Positions 43,431 to 52,442 of a DNA stretch of 64,000 nt are shown one piece after another (positions within the stretch are counted from its first letter, which is position 1; the number at the start of each line of letters is the position of its first letter). The translations under genes and the position numbers were made by a program. This stretch comes from CAZPHU01 sp964419255 (GTDB lineage Bacteria > Fibrobacterota > Chitinivibrionia > Chitinivibrionales > CAYFVL01). Where the stretch lies: positions 1-64,000 of the forward strand of contig CAYQOU010000005.1 in the NCBI GenBank assembly GCA_964419255.1, written 5' to 3'. A model generated the notes under the pieces. It made no database searches. It had not been told where the DNA came from and was given only the letters and a program-made list of their open reading frames with translations.

Positions 43431-44030
43431 ATGAATGTTCCGATACTTCTTACCGGCTCGAGACTGGTTCTGGCACCTCTGTTTGCCCTATTTTTTCTAC
43501 ATGCCTATGATCAGGATCTGAGTATACCCTGGCTGTGGGCAGCGGCTGTGATGATGGCCCTTCTTGAACTCAGCGATATGCTGGATGGCAAGATCGCCCG
43601 CGCGCAGGGTACCGTTACCGAATTTGGCAAGATTTTCGATCCGATCTGTGACAGTCTCTCCAGACAGACTATATTTCTGACTTACATGAGTGCAGGTATC
43701 ATTCCCATCTGGGTTTTTCTGGTGTTTCTGTACCGTGATGGGCTGATGATGTTTTTGCGTGTCATGAGCGCGATCGACGGGACGGTTATGGCGGCAAAAA
43801 AATCAGGGAAGATTAAAGCCGTTTTTCAGGCAATCACCAGCGCTCTGGTACTTCTGATTGTTTTGCTTCAGGCCTACAGAATCGCCTGGGTTCCCGAAAC
43901 GATCTGGGGCTTTCACCCCGGGTTCTGGCTTATTCTTCTGGTAGCAATTTTCACCTTCATCAGCATGTTCGACTACTACATTCCCAACCGGGACATCCTG
44001 GCCAGACGGATGGAAGCGAAGAGAGAGTGA
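43431..44030 (+). CDS. CDP-alcohol phosphatidyltransferase family protein
   Basis: This integral membrane enzyme has 199 residues. It carries the family motif in SDMLDGKIARAQGTVTEFGK and the following IFDPICDSLSR: D-x2-DG-x2-AR-x8-G-x3-D-x3-D with all key residues present. It transfers a phosphatidyl group from CDP-diacylglycerol to an alcohol. Size and sequence resemble phosphatidylglycerophosphate synthase, but the acceptor is not certain. Several hydrophobic helices are visible (WAAAVMMALLELS, IIPIWVFLVFLY, ALVLLIVLLQAY). GAGG lies about eleven bases before the ATG. It is followed by a seven-base hairpin (44039-44060) without a T-run. Confidence 0.88.
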   Translation: MNVPILLTGSRLVLAPLFALFFLHAYDQDLSIPWLWAAAVMMALLELSDMLDGKIARAQGTVTEFGKIFDPICDSLSRQTIFLTYMSAGIIPIWVFLVFLYRDGLMMFLRVMSAIDGTVMAAKKSGKIKAVFQAITSALVLLIVLLQAYRIAWVPETIWGFHPGFWLILLVAIFTFISMFDYYIPNRDILARRMEAKRE

Positions 44031-44107
44031 GGCTGAGAAGAGCAGAGAGACGACTGCTCTGGTGGTGCTGTTAACCGAAAAACGTGATACATCACAGGAA
44101 TTTTCGA

Positions 44108-44587
44108 ATGGTAGCGGTGATTATGGGTGTTGCGGGCGCGGGTAAGACCACGATCGGGACCATGCTTGCCAAGCGGCTGAGGTGGTGTTTCATTGATGCT
44201 GACGATTTTCATCCCCAGGAAAACCGGGACAAAATGGCCTCCGGTATCGCCTTGTCCGATGAAGACCGGATTCCATGGCTGGAGAGTATAAACAGTTATT
44301 TAGTTTTTCATTGTTGCGATCAAAGCGGCTGTGTTGTTGCATGCTCGGCATTAAAAAAACGGTACCGCTCAATCATCAGCCGAAACAGCCGAACACAGTT
44401 CTTCTGCCTTTCTACAAAGCCGCAGATCCTGCAGAGGCGACTGGAGGAGCGTACAGGCCATTTCTTCTCGCCGACTCTCCTGCAGAGCCAGTTTGACACA
44501 TTGGAAATCAGCGATGATCTGACAATGATCGACTGCTCGCAAAAACCCGAAAGAATCATCGAGCGAATTGTGCAGTCGATGACATGA
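44108..44587 (+). CDS. Gluconokinase
   Basis: This kinase, of 159 residues, phosphorylates gluconate to 6-phosphogluconate for the pentose phosphate or Entner-Doudoroff pathway. The P-loop is GVAGAGKTTIG, followed by DADDFHPQENRDKMASGIAL and EDRIPWLE, the substrate-binding stretch of the GntK/IdnK family, then VACSALKKRYR. The ATG at 44108 is favoured because the conserved start is right before the P-loop. The frame could extend to a GTG at 44084. It lies alone after the phosphatidyltransferase gene. No gluconate transporter is seen. Confidence 0.92.
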   Translation: MVAVIMGVAGAGKTTIGTMLAKRLRWCFIDADDFHPQENRDKMASGIALSDEDRIPWLESINSYLVFHCCDQSGCVVACSALKKRYRSIISRNSRTQFFCLSTKPQILQRRLEERTGHFFSPTLLQSQFDTLEISDDLTMIDCSQKPERIIERIVQSMT

Positions 44588-44978
44588 CAGGATATCTGTT
44601 CTCCCGGATTACCTTCACCCAGTCACCACATTTCATGCGCGGTGTTGCGGACGGTCAAAATGGCTTAGGCAATTACATTGGTCGGACCCATCCTTTAACC
44701 AAAAGAGCCCGTTTAGGGCGATTTTCTCCCGTTTTCAAGGTCTTTGGGCCTGTTTTTTGTGGTAAAAACGGCCTATATCGAAGCTTAACCCGACTTTTCC
44801 AGCCCGGAAATGGGCAATAGAGGCTCTGCGAGGCTCGTTTCTGCGGTATACAGGCCCTTTGGGCGATTACCGACTTAACTCCTACTTAACCATGCTGAAC
44901 TACACCAGTGTCAGGACCTCCAACCCAGTTTAGGGAAAGATCCATGCACTGCTTACATTCATCCCTGTCCATATATCA
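44588..44978. other. Intergenic region with GGGCGATT motifs
   Basis: This 390-bp region lies between gluconokinase and the convergent export operon. Two related pieces, GTTTAGGGCGATTTTCTCC and CCCTTTGGGCGATTACCGA, recur 150 bp apart. They vaguely resemble the dispersed repeat but are not assigned to it. No gene is visible. Confidence 0.4.
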
Positions 44979-46250
44979 TCACTCATACCGCAGTGCATCG
45001 ATCGGGTTCATGCGGGCGGCTTTTAACGCCGGGTAGAGACCAAACAGCACACCTACCGTAACGATGATGCCAAAAACTAATACCATGTGCATGGGAAGAA
45101 TGGTGGGGACTATTGCCCCATCTGTGGATTTCTGGATGGCATCCTTAAATAGCAGTGGCGCCATTCCCATCACCGCGCCCAGTGCTCCCCCACTCAGCGA
45201 CAGTGTGACCGATTCACCGATAAACTGAATGAAAATCTGAAGCGTGTTTGCCCCTAACGCCTTGCGAATTCCGATCTCCTGAATACGTTCGGATATGCTC
45301 GACAGCATCACGTTCATGATACTCAACCCCCCCACCAGCAGAGATACCACCGACACGATTCCCATAAGCAGACTCATGTTATCCAGCATCTCGGTGATCT
45401 CATCCAGCCAGTCTGCCGTGCGGTACTCAAAATCTTGCACCCCCCGATGCAACGCCGTGAGTGTCACCGCAATCCTTTCCGCCTGCTTCTTTACTTTTTG
45501 CGCATCCCGCACCCTGATTTGTATCGATCGGGGGTCGGGATTAAACCCGGTGACATACTTTTTCATGGTGTTTATCGGTATAACCACTGCTCTGCGCAGA
45601 TGCCAGGGCTCGAAATTTTCATCCTTCGGGTAAAAAATCCCTTTGATTGTGAAGCGGACACCCTTGAACAGGCACTCTTTGCCGACAAGCGACTCATCGT
45701 CTTGGTGACGTCCGGCACGCATCTGACGCTGTATGTGCTGCTCCATGCGCCAGGAGATGAGGCATACTCTATTTCCGTTTGCATAATCTTTGTCACTCAG
45801 CGGTTCACCCTTTTGTACCACCACATGCTCCAGCTCATCCTTTACCACATCCCCACCAATACCTCGCAGATTAGCTCTGGTTTCGCGACCGGAGATTATT
45901 GCCCGTCCATACCGTTCGATTTTTCGATAGAACTGCTCGGCCTCCTCCACATTTTCCTCCAGGTACACGCCATCCTCAAAGCGCATGCCCGGCGAGCGAC
46001 TCTTGAGTATCTCATCTTCTTCCGAAATATCATTACTGCTCCAAAACCAGACAGAGCCGGCCCATTTCCCCATCCGTTCATTCAGAAAGACATCTATACC
46101 ACCGATCAGGGTAAGTATTGCCACCAGAGAGGCTACTCCCAGCATGACACCGAGAATCGACAGCGCGGAGCGCAGCTTATGTGCACGCATCTCAACCGCT
46201 GCCATCACCGAGCCCACCAGAATCGAACGGAGTATCCTGAGTATAATCAT
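44979..46250 (-). CDS. MacB/FtsX-type ABC transporter permease (second)
   Basis: This 423-residue permease of the MacB/LolC type has an N-terminal helix (LRSALSILGVMLGVASLVAIL), a large periplasmic MacB_PCD domain and three C-terminal helices in the FtsX domain (GIVSVVSLLVGGLSIMNVMLSS, IGIRKALGANTLQIFIQFI). It lacks an ATPase domain, since the ATPase is separate here. It is the last of five genes, three bases after the first permease. The two permeases are paralogues and presumably form a heterodimer that drives a MacA-TolC-type pump. The substrate (peptide, siderophore, lipoprotein or antibiotic) is unknown. Confidence 0.92.
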   Translation of the reverse strand: MIILRILRSILVGSVMAAVEMRAHKLRSALSILGVMLGVASLVAILTLIGGIDVFLNERMGKWAGSVWFWSSNDISEEDEILKSRSPGMRFEDGVYLEENVEEAEQFYRKIERYGRAIISGRETRANLRGIGGDVVKDELEHVVVQKGEPLSDKDYANGNRVCLISWRMEQHIQRQMRAGRHQDDESLVGKECLFKGVRFTIKGIFYPKDENFEPWHLRRAVVIPINTMKKYVTGFNPDPRSIQIRVRDAQKVKKQAERIAVTLTALHRGVQDFEYRTADWLDEITEMLDNMSLLMGIVSVVSLLVGGLSIMNVMLSSISERIQEIGIRKALGANTLQIFIQFIGESVTLSLSGGALGAVMGMAPLLFKDAIQKSTDGAIVPTILPMHMVLVFGIIVTVGVLFGLYPALKAARMNPIDALRYE

Positions 46251-46253
46251 ACG

Positions 46254-47480
46254 CTAGTACCGCAGCGCCTCAACCGGCTGCATTTCGGCAGCCTTTAAGG
46301 CGGGAAATAATCCACTGAGAAATCCTGACATAACGGTAAAGCCGAACGCCAGGGAATAATCGGCGACGGTCAGCTGCGGTACAAACGGAAAGGTTCCCTG
46401 AGGAGCGAGAGTAATAAGCGCCCCCAGAAGCATCCCCGGGATACCCCCCACCGCGCATACCAGAATCGCCTCGATGATAAACTGCATGAATATATCCAGT
46501 TTCTGTGCTCCCAAAGCTTTACGGATGCCGATCTCGCGTATCCGGTCACCGATTGTCGCAAACATGATATTCATGATACTGATTCCCCCAACCAGAAGCG
46601 AAATCAGTGCAATACTCCAGAGAAGAATCTGTATGCCGGCCTGGGCACTTTTCATCTCCTGGATCTTATCCGCGTTTGTCTCTATCTCGGTGTCCCGTAC
46701 CCCGCGATGCAACGCAACCAGACGATTGGCTACTCTTGTGCGCACCTGATCGATATCACCGCTTCCATCGACGAGTAACGCCAGCTCCTCAACCGCTCTG
46801 CCTATTCCACCGATTTTCTCCTGATAAACCGAATACGGAAAAAGACATTCCATATCCCGCCGGCTGCGCATCCCCTCGGAGCTTAAAACCCCGACGATAG
46901 TCAGAGTAAGCGAGTTTACCGTCAGTTTTTTCCCCAGAGGATCGCCTCCGTTTTCATACAACCTTTCTACCAGGCGGGGTCCCACGACACACACTTGTGC
47001 CTTTTGCTGAAGATCCATCGGAGTTAGAGTACGCCCCGATCCGACCGAATAATTGTAAACCGAAAAGAAGTTTTCATCGACCGCTTTGAGTATTCCCCCT
47101 GTCTGTTTGCCCTCCGAACTGAAACGCTCCCAGTGGAAATCATGCTGTTTTACCACACCCACGATCTCAGGGATTTCCCGCTCCAGTATCTGCCCATCGC
47201 CTACCGTCAACCCTGGTGATCGCTGGAACATAACCTTTTCCTCCCGGGTGATCGGCTCGATCATTTTGGCGGTGATGATATTCAATCCACCGATTCGCTC
47301 CATGTTCTCCAGCAGATTTTCTTCCATGGCCCGAACAAAGGCGAGGTTTACCAGAAGGGATGCCACCCCCAGGAATATGCCCAGAGATGTAATGAATGCA
47401 CGCGCCTTGTTGGAGACTATCTCCAGAATACAAAGCCGCACATTGGTGCTAAGCATCGTAATTGTACGATCCATGCTCAT
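46254..47480 (-). CDS. MacB/FtsX-type ABC transporter permease (first)
   Basis: This 408-residue permease is paralogous to the next gene. It has an N-terminal helix with ARAFITSLGIFLGVASLLVNL, a periplasmic domain and an FtsX end with IALISLLVGGISIMNIMFATI, REIGIRKALGAQKLDIFMQFI and VMSGFLSGLFPALKAAEMQPV. Its start overlaps the stop of the ATPase gene by four bases (ATGA). Together with the second permease it replaces the homodimeric MacB fusion of E. coli. Confidence 0.92.
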   Translation of the reverse strand: MSMDRTITMLSTNVRLCILEIVSNKARAFITSLGIFLGVASLLVNLAFVRAMEENLLENMERIGGLNIITAKMIEPITREEKVMFQRSPGLTVGDGQILEREIPEIVGVVKQHDFHWERFSSEGKQTGGILKAVDENFFSVYNYSVGSGRTLTPMDLQQKAQVCVVGPRLVERLYENGGDPLGKKLTVNSLTLTIVGVLSSEGMRSRRDMECLFPYSVYQEKIGGIGRAVEELALLVDGSGDIDQVRTRVANRLVALHRGVRDTEIETNADKIQEMKSAQAGIQILLWSIALISLLVGGISIMNIMFATIGDRIREIGIRKALGAQKLDIFMQFIIEAILVCAVGGIPGMLLGALITLAPQGTFPFVPQLTVADYSLAFGFTVMSGFLSGLFPALKAAEMQPVEALRY

Positions 47481-48178
47481 ACCGCTATTTGACCATCCAC
47501 CAGTCGCACAAGCCGCTGCGCGCGCTCACCGACCTCCCGTTCGTGAGTTATCACAAGAATCGTGTTGCCGTCCCGGTGAAGTTCATCAAAGACCCGAAGA
47601 ATCTCCTCCGTTGTGTGACTGTCGAGATTTCCGGTCGGCTCATCCGCCAGAATAACCGATGGATTCTTCACCAGCGCGCGCGCGATCGCCACTCTCTGTT
47701 TTTGACCACCGGATATTTCGTTTGGTTTATGCGCCCGCCGCTCCCAGAGACCAAAGCGTCTGAGAGCATTTTCCACCTTTTGCTTACGCTCCTTTGCACC
47801 GATATTTCCATAAATCAGAGGAAGCTCCACGTTTGCAAAGATCGTAAGCTTGGGAAGGAGATTGAAATTCTGGAACACAAACCCGATCTCCCGGTTACGT
47901 ATGTCAGCCAGTTGCGTAGGAGTATAGGTTGCGATGGACCTGCCCTTGAACAAAAAATCTCCCTCGCTGGGAACATCCAGACAACCCAAAATATTAAGCA
48001 GCGTCGATTTGCCCGAGCCGCTTTGACCCATAATCGCACAATACTCTCCCCCGGCTACCGTGATGTTTACGTCGCGCAACACCGGAACCGGCTCATTACC
48101 CAACCGGTAGCTCTTGCGTAAATCTTTTGTTTCGATAACCGGTGTGTTGCCGTCAGCCACGTCTGCCACCCCGCGCAT
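47477..48178 (-). CDS. ABC transporter ATP-binding protein (MacB/LolD type)
   Basis: This 233-residue ATPase energises the export system. The Walker A is GQSGSGKST, the signature ISGGQKQRVAIARAL, and the Walker B VILADEPTGNLDS, all of the MacB/LolD class that works by mechanotransmission. I place the start at the ATG at 48178, which has GGGGAGAG upstream and overlaps the adaptor gene by 26 bp. A frame starting at 48256 would add 26 residues that are the shadow of the adaptor gene. It overlaps the first permease gene by four bases. Confidence 0.94.
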   Translation of the reverse strand: MRGVADVADGNTPVIETKDLRKSYRLGNEPVPVLRDVNITVAGGEYCAIMGQSGSGKSTLLNILGCLDVPSEGDFLFKGRSIATYTPTQLADIRNREIGFVFQNFNLLPKLTIFANVELPLIYGNIGAKERKQKVENALRRFGLWERRAHKPNEISGGQKQRVAIARALVKNPSVILADEPTGNLDSHTTEEILRVFDELHRDGNTILVITHEREVGERAQRLVRLVDGQIAV

Positions 48179-49244
48179 TGCGTCCAATCTCTCCCCTTTC
48201 GTGCATAGCTTTGTTGACAACCGTATCCCCGGGAGCAAGCCCCTCGAGAATTTCATAGTGACGGTAATCGGTGTGCCCGACCGTTACTTTCTGAGGTACT
48301 GTACCCTCCGGCGTCAACTTCTGCACCATGTGCCCCCGGGGAGATTTTCTGACAAATCGATTGGGTACGCCGACGACTCCCTTCTTCTCCAGTATCACAA
48401 AATCTACCTTAACATTGATTCCGGGGGCAATTCCGGGAATAATCGAATCAACCGACATTCTCACCTCAAAGGTTCCCAGCTCACCGGTTTCGTCTTTTTT
48501 TGCGCTCAGAGCGATAAAATCGATGGTACCCGTCGTACTGGTTCCCTCTCGTGCTTCGGGGCGGACTACCACACTTTGCCCCTTTTTCAGATGTATATAA
48601 TCGACCTCCCCGATTTGTGAAACAACCTCCAGACGCTTGATATCGGCGATGGTGGCGATAGAGGTGCCACTTTGCATACCGGAGGTTGCGGACACCGCAA
48701 TTTCCCCCTGTTCAACCGTAAGGGCCGTGATTACTCCGTCCATCGGCGAGATCACCACAGTATTGCCTAGTTGATCGATGATATCTTTTCTCTCCAGAAT
48801 CTCCTGGCGGTAGGACACATCGACCAGCTCATACTCGTTTTCCAGATCGATTATCTGCCGCTCCGATATGGTACCGGTCTCGCGCAAGGCCTTTGCCTCA
48901 CTGAGATTGCGCTCAGCAATTTTTCGCTGAATAAATGATCTTTCCACGGCCAGATCCATGTTCTCTTTACGATAGAGTAGGCGTGAGGGATCTATACGGA
49001 GAAGGGTATCACCCTTACTTACCGCCTGACCTTCCTTTACATACACCGAATCGATCCGGCCGCTTGCTTCCGATTTCAGTTCAATTTTTACCAGCGGTTG
49101 TACTTCACCGGTCTGTGAGATGACGTCACGCAGGTCGACTTTCCTGATCCCGAATTTTTCGAAGTGCTGCTGCGTTTCCTGTTTCCCGCCGCATGACACC
49201 AGAAACAGTGCAACCGCGGTTGATAATAAGCAATGTTTTTTCAT
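48153..49244 (-). CDS. Periplasmic adaptor subunit (MacA/HlyD type) lipoprotein
   Basis: This 363-residue adaptor links the inner-membrane permeases to the outer-membrane channel. It has a lipoprotein signal (TAVALFLVSCGGK), so it is anchored by lipid. The barrel-sandwich halves are seen in VKIELKSEASGRIDSVYVKEGQAVSKGDTL and MDGVITALTVEQGEI, around a coiled-coil hairpin (LAVERSFIQRKIAERNLSEA). The C-terminal domain ends in an Arg-rich RNARGGRRG. Its ends overlap both neighbours (tolC-like stop by four bases, ATPase start by 26), showing one message. Confidence 0.92.
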   Translation of the reverse strand: MKKHCLLSTAVALFLVSCGGKQETQQHFEKFGIRKVDLRDVISQTGEVQPLVKIELKSEASGRIDSVYVKEGQAVSKGDTLLRIDPSRLLYRKENMDLAVERSFIQRKIAERNLSEAKALRETGTISERQIIDLENEYELVDVSYRQEILERKDIIDQLGNTVVISPMDGVITALTVEQGEIAVSATSGMQSGTSIATIADIKRLEVVSQIGEVDYIHLKKGQSVVVRPEAREGTSTTGTIDFIALSAKKDETGELGTFEVRMSVDSIIPGIAPGINVKVDFVILEKKGVVGVPNRFVRKSPRGHMVQKLTPEGTVPQKVTVGHTDYRHYEILEGLAPGDTVVNKAMHERGEIGRNARGGRRG

Positions 49245-50758
49245 TGTAAAACTACTCCAAAGGTTGGCAAAACTGTTCCGGTGACTTCATCCAGGACAAT
49301 CTGCGTTCTTTTCATAGTAAGCTGACTGCGAAGCAGGTCGACAGAAGCGGAAAGATAGGCATTTTCCGCATCCACAAGCGATAACCTGTCGACAGTACCC
49401 AGTCGATAGCCGGTCTGTGATGCTTGCAGCTGCCTTCGTGCGATTTCTTTTGTTTTCTTCAAGACATCGATTGTACTCAGCTCCTTTTCCCATGCGATAC
49501 AAAGTTGATCTATCTGAAGCTGTATCTGATCGCGCCGCTGCTTTTCCTGAAGCTTATTCTCCTGAAGCTGAATTTCACTGATTCGTAAATCGTTTTTCCT
49601 GCCACGAGTTGGAATCGAATACTCGGCAATAAGCGCAAGTACCAGATTCTGTTCAAATAAACGATCGTTTCCCAGGAAATCGGAATCGCGACCACCTCGC
49701 CGATAGGTTGCCGAAAGATCAACCTGCGGCAGAAGTTCATTACGGGCCCTGCTTTTCTGATGGGATAACTTCTCATGCATAACGGAAAAAATTTTAAGCT
49801 GCGGATCATATTCCATAGCCTGTCTTAAAAGCTCATCCGATGCTGGAAGGGAAGAAAGCGAAATACTGTCTGTTATGGCAATTGGCGCATCGAGTGTGTC
49901 CCGATTGAGTATATTGGCCAGTCGGTGTCGGGCAAGAGAGATATCTCCCTCCAGTCGCATGATCTGAGTCTGAGTCTTCATGAACTCCAGGGCTGCATTT
50001 AATGTATCCAGCGGAGTAGCCCGTCCAACCGCCAGCTTTGCACGGTCAGCGGTCAGGCGCTGTTGGGCGGAAGCTTTCTGCGTTTCGTAAAGCCGAATGA
50101 GTGATCTGAGTTCAAACAACTCCCAGTACTGTCCGCGAGCCTCGGATATCAGACTGATAATCTGCTGCTTCTGATCGAGTGTAAGGCGTTGATGATCGAG
50201 TCGCTGTATGTATATCGAGCTTCGTACGGGATCATTTCCCCAGGCGTTTCGCAGAAGTGGTTGCTGGTATTCAACCGACCAGCCGTTGGAGTGATCGGGA
50301 AGATCCGGGTCAGCGCTCAGCGCGCTGGCGGGATCTCCGTCTATAAGTGGCCGCTCTTCACCAAACGATTCCAATCTGTTCAGATCCACTCCTGCCGAAA
50401 GTCTCCCGCCTCCGGGAAGAGCCTGCGTGGCCCCCAGGGCAACTCCAGCCCGCGTGGATGTCTTTTTGTCGCCCTCTCGCAGTGAATCACCAATCGAGGC
50501 CGAGGTAGAATCGAGCGGTGTATAATCCTGTTCTATACTCACTGATAACCGAGGAAGCCACTGCCCTCGTGCGGTATGTGAACTCAAAACACTACTCTGC
50601 TTTCGCAGTTTTAGAGCTTCCACAGAAAGATTCTTCTCAATCGTTTCTTTTACGACATCCGCCTCGGTCAAAACCGGTTGAGCTGGTACAGAGATTGCTG
50701 ATCCCAAAAGAAACAGGACGGTTGCGATCACGTGACATGTGGTCAGGTTTATAATCAT
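49241..50758 (-). CDS. TolC family outer-membrane channel protein
   Basis: This 505-residue protein is of the TolC family, a trimeric channel through the outer membrane and periplasm. It has a signal peptide (VIATVLFLLGSAISVPAQ) and long helical repeats with the family segments GARGQWLPRLSVSIEQDY-like and LRISEIQLQENKLQEK, the second half repeating the first. The end (TGTVLPTFGVVLQ) is typical. It is the first of five genes and overlaps the adaptor gene by four bases. A promoter should lie in the 160 bp between it and the CoA-binding gene. Confidence 0.9.
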   Translation of the reverse strand: MIINLTTCHVIATVLFLLGSAISVPAQPVLTEADVVKETIEKNLSVEALKLRKQSSVLSSHTARGQWLPRLSVSIEQDYTPLDSTSASIGDSLREGDKKTSTRAGVALGATQALPGGGRLSAGVDLNRLESFGEERPLIDGDPASALSADPDLPDHSNGWSVEYQQPLLRNAWGNDPVRSSIYIQRLDHQRLTLDQKQQIISLISEARGQYWELFELRSLIRLYETQKASAQQRLTADRAKLAVGRATPLDTLNAALEFMKTQTQIMRLEGDISLARHRLANILNRDTLDAPIAITDSISLSSLPASDELLRQAMEYDPQLKIFSVMHEKLSHQKSRARNELLPQVDLSATYRRGGRDSDFLGNDRLFEQNLVLALIAEYSIPTRGRKNDLRISEIQLQENKLQEKQRRDQIQLQIDQLCIAWEKELSTIDVLKKTKEIARRQLQASQTGYRLGTVDRLSLVDAENAYLSASVDLLRSQLTMKRTQIVLDEVTGTVLPTFGVVLQ

Positions 50759-50917
50759 ATATATTATCCGTACCGGAAGAATTGCGTAATACTGCTTTGA
50801 TAAATAGTGTTGATAGATATATTAGAAAGAACAATCGTCAAATTTGTTACAGATAAAACTGATTTCGTAACGGTATTATCAATATTTTCAATCATATATG
50901 CGCTTCGGGGAGACTCG

Positions 50918-51289
50918 ATGAAAGACAAACAGACGGTGGTTGTTGTAGGAGCAACAAATAAGCCGGACAGATATTCTCACAAGGTGGTGGCGGCACTGAA
51001 AAAGCACGGCCACAGAGTCATACCGATTAATCCGGCACTGGACAGTATAGAAGATACTAAAGTGGTTCATTCCCTGTCCGAAATCGACACGGCTGTTGAC
51101 ACGATCACCATGTATGTTGGTCCTCGGCGCGGGGAGACACTGGTAGATGAGATTCTTCGGGTACATCCAAAAAGAGTCATTCTGAATCCGGGTACCGAAT
51201 CGGATAAAATTACGCAGAGATTATCCGAAGAAAACATAGAGGTGGTGCAGGGATGCACTCTTGTGATGCTTGCCACCAACCAATTCTAA
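50918..51289 (+). CDS. CoA-binding domain protein (YccU-like)
   Basis: This 123-residue protein has a single Rossmann-type CoA-binding domain. It opens VVVVGATNKPDRYSHKVVAAL and continues with GHRVIPINPALDSIEDTKVV and RVILNPGTESDKI, a close fit to the YccU/CoA_binding_2 family whose role is unknown. The ATG at 50918 is preceded by GGGGAG. A longer frame from 50807 begins in the promoter region. It is monocistronic and divergent from the tolC-like gene. The long repeat follows 41 bp after its stop. Confidence 0.9.
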   Translation: MKDKQTVVVVGATNKPDRYSHKVVAALKKHGHRVIPINPALDSIEDTKVVHSLSEIDTAVDTITMYVGPRRGETLVDEILRVHPKRVILNPGTESDKITQRLSEENIEVVQGCTLVMLATNQF

Positions 51290-51330
51290 TCGGAGGTAAC
51301 TAAGAGGGTTTTGCCGGTTGGTTGAGCCTT

Positions 51331-51519
51331 AATCCCCCGGTTTTGTATCCAAATCGCCATCGAAATCGGCATCGGTTTTTTTGTTGTTCCAAATCCAGAG
51401 GTTCGGGCAAAAAGTCTCACATAGCCCTGGCAGATTATCGAATCCATATGATTTAACGGAGTTCTGCGTTTCCCAATAAATCGATTTCGATAGCGATCCC
51501 GATCTGGATTTAGATGAAC
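51331..51519 (-). repeat. Long intergenic repeat, copy B (inverted relative to 1366-1573)
   Basis: This is the partner of copy A with the same order of blocks on the opposite strand, as described there. It lies between the CoA-binding gene and the convergent HAD gene, so both copies occupy gaps at gene ends. A fragment of its right end is present at 31336-31362. Confidence 0.8.
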
Positions 51520-51620
51520 TAACACCGAAAAAAAAATCTTGCCCGAAAGCCACAGTGTGGTGCTACTGTTTTTGGAAGATCCAATTGGGTGCGGCATTCC
51601 ATTTAATATCTTTGCCGATA

Positions 51621-52442
51621 TCAGTCGAATTTTTTCTTCATTCTTTCCCATTCCCTGGCTACAGCGTCCTCGTCGTTTGTCCACGGCGAGACGTAATGGG
51701 CCGATTTTTTGACGATGTCGGATGCGTTATGCACTGCGATTCCCAGACCGACCTCACGAAGCATGGGGATGTCGTTTTCCGCATCCCCGAATGCCACGAC
51801 ATCTTTCAAATCGATGTGTAGCGACCGGGCTAGCGCATGCAGCCCCCTGGCTTTGTTGGCATCGCGACAGAGAAATTCAAGGTAGTATTCCCAGGTACGC
51901 ACGATATAGATATCGTTTTTCCACCTTCGCCGAAATTGATCCTCGATACTATCCAGGCGGCGAGGCTCGCCCACGAATATCACCTTGGACGGCGAGCGCC
52001 CCGCAAGCACCGACATATCCTCCAAAAAGTGATATTTCGTCCCGGTCTGCTGATGATAGAGATCGATCCACCGGGCGTTCACCTCCGAGCGTGAGGAGTG
52101 AAGCTCATTGTCGATATAGTAGTTAATGGCGAAGTCTTTTCCGGCAGCATAGGCGATTAGTGAATCAGCATACGTGGAGGCAAGAGGTGCATGATAGATG
52201 ATCTTTGAGTTCTCGGTATGATCGGAGAACACCGCCGCCCCGTTTAGCGTCAGCATGGCGGGATTTATGCCCAGAGAGTGTGCATACTGCACCATCGAGC
52301 TTCTCAGACGCCCTGATGCAAGTGCTATCACCGCACCCCTTCGGCTCATATCGATAAGTGCATCCCTGTTTCTTTCGCTTAGACGCTTACCAGTAGTCAA
52401 AAGCGTACCATCAAGATCGAAGGCGAATAATTTTGGTCGCAT
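51621..52442 (-). CDS. HAD family phosphatase (Cof type)
   Basis: This cytoplasmic phosphatase of 273 residues has the type IIB cap. Motif I is FAFDLDGTLLT, motif II ALASGR, motif III the Lys in RSPSKVIFVG or the DANKARGLH segment, and motif IV VVAFGDAENDIPML. Members hydrolyse sugar phosphates, FMN or pyridoxal phosphate, and the substrate is not known here. TAGGAGC lies before the ATG. It is a single gene, facing the long repeat. Confidence 0.92.
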   Translation of the reverse strand: MRPKLFAFDLDGTLLTTGKRLSERNRDALIDMSRRGAVIALASGRLRSSMVQYAHSLGINPAMLTLNGAAVFSDHTENSKIIYHAPLASTYADSLIAYAAGKDFAINYYIDNELHSSRSEVNARWIDLYHQQTGTKYHFLEDMSVLAGRSPSKVIFVGEPRRLDSIEDQFRRRWKNDIYIVRTWEYYLEFLCRDANKARGLHALARSLHIDLKDVVAFGDAENDIPMLREVGLGIAVHNASDIVKKSAHYVSPWTNDEDAVAREWERMKKKFD

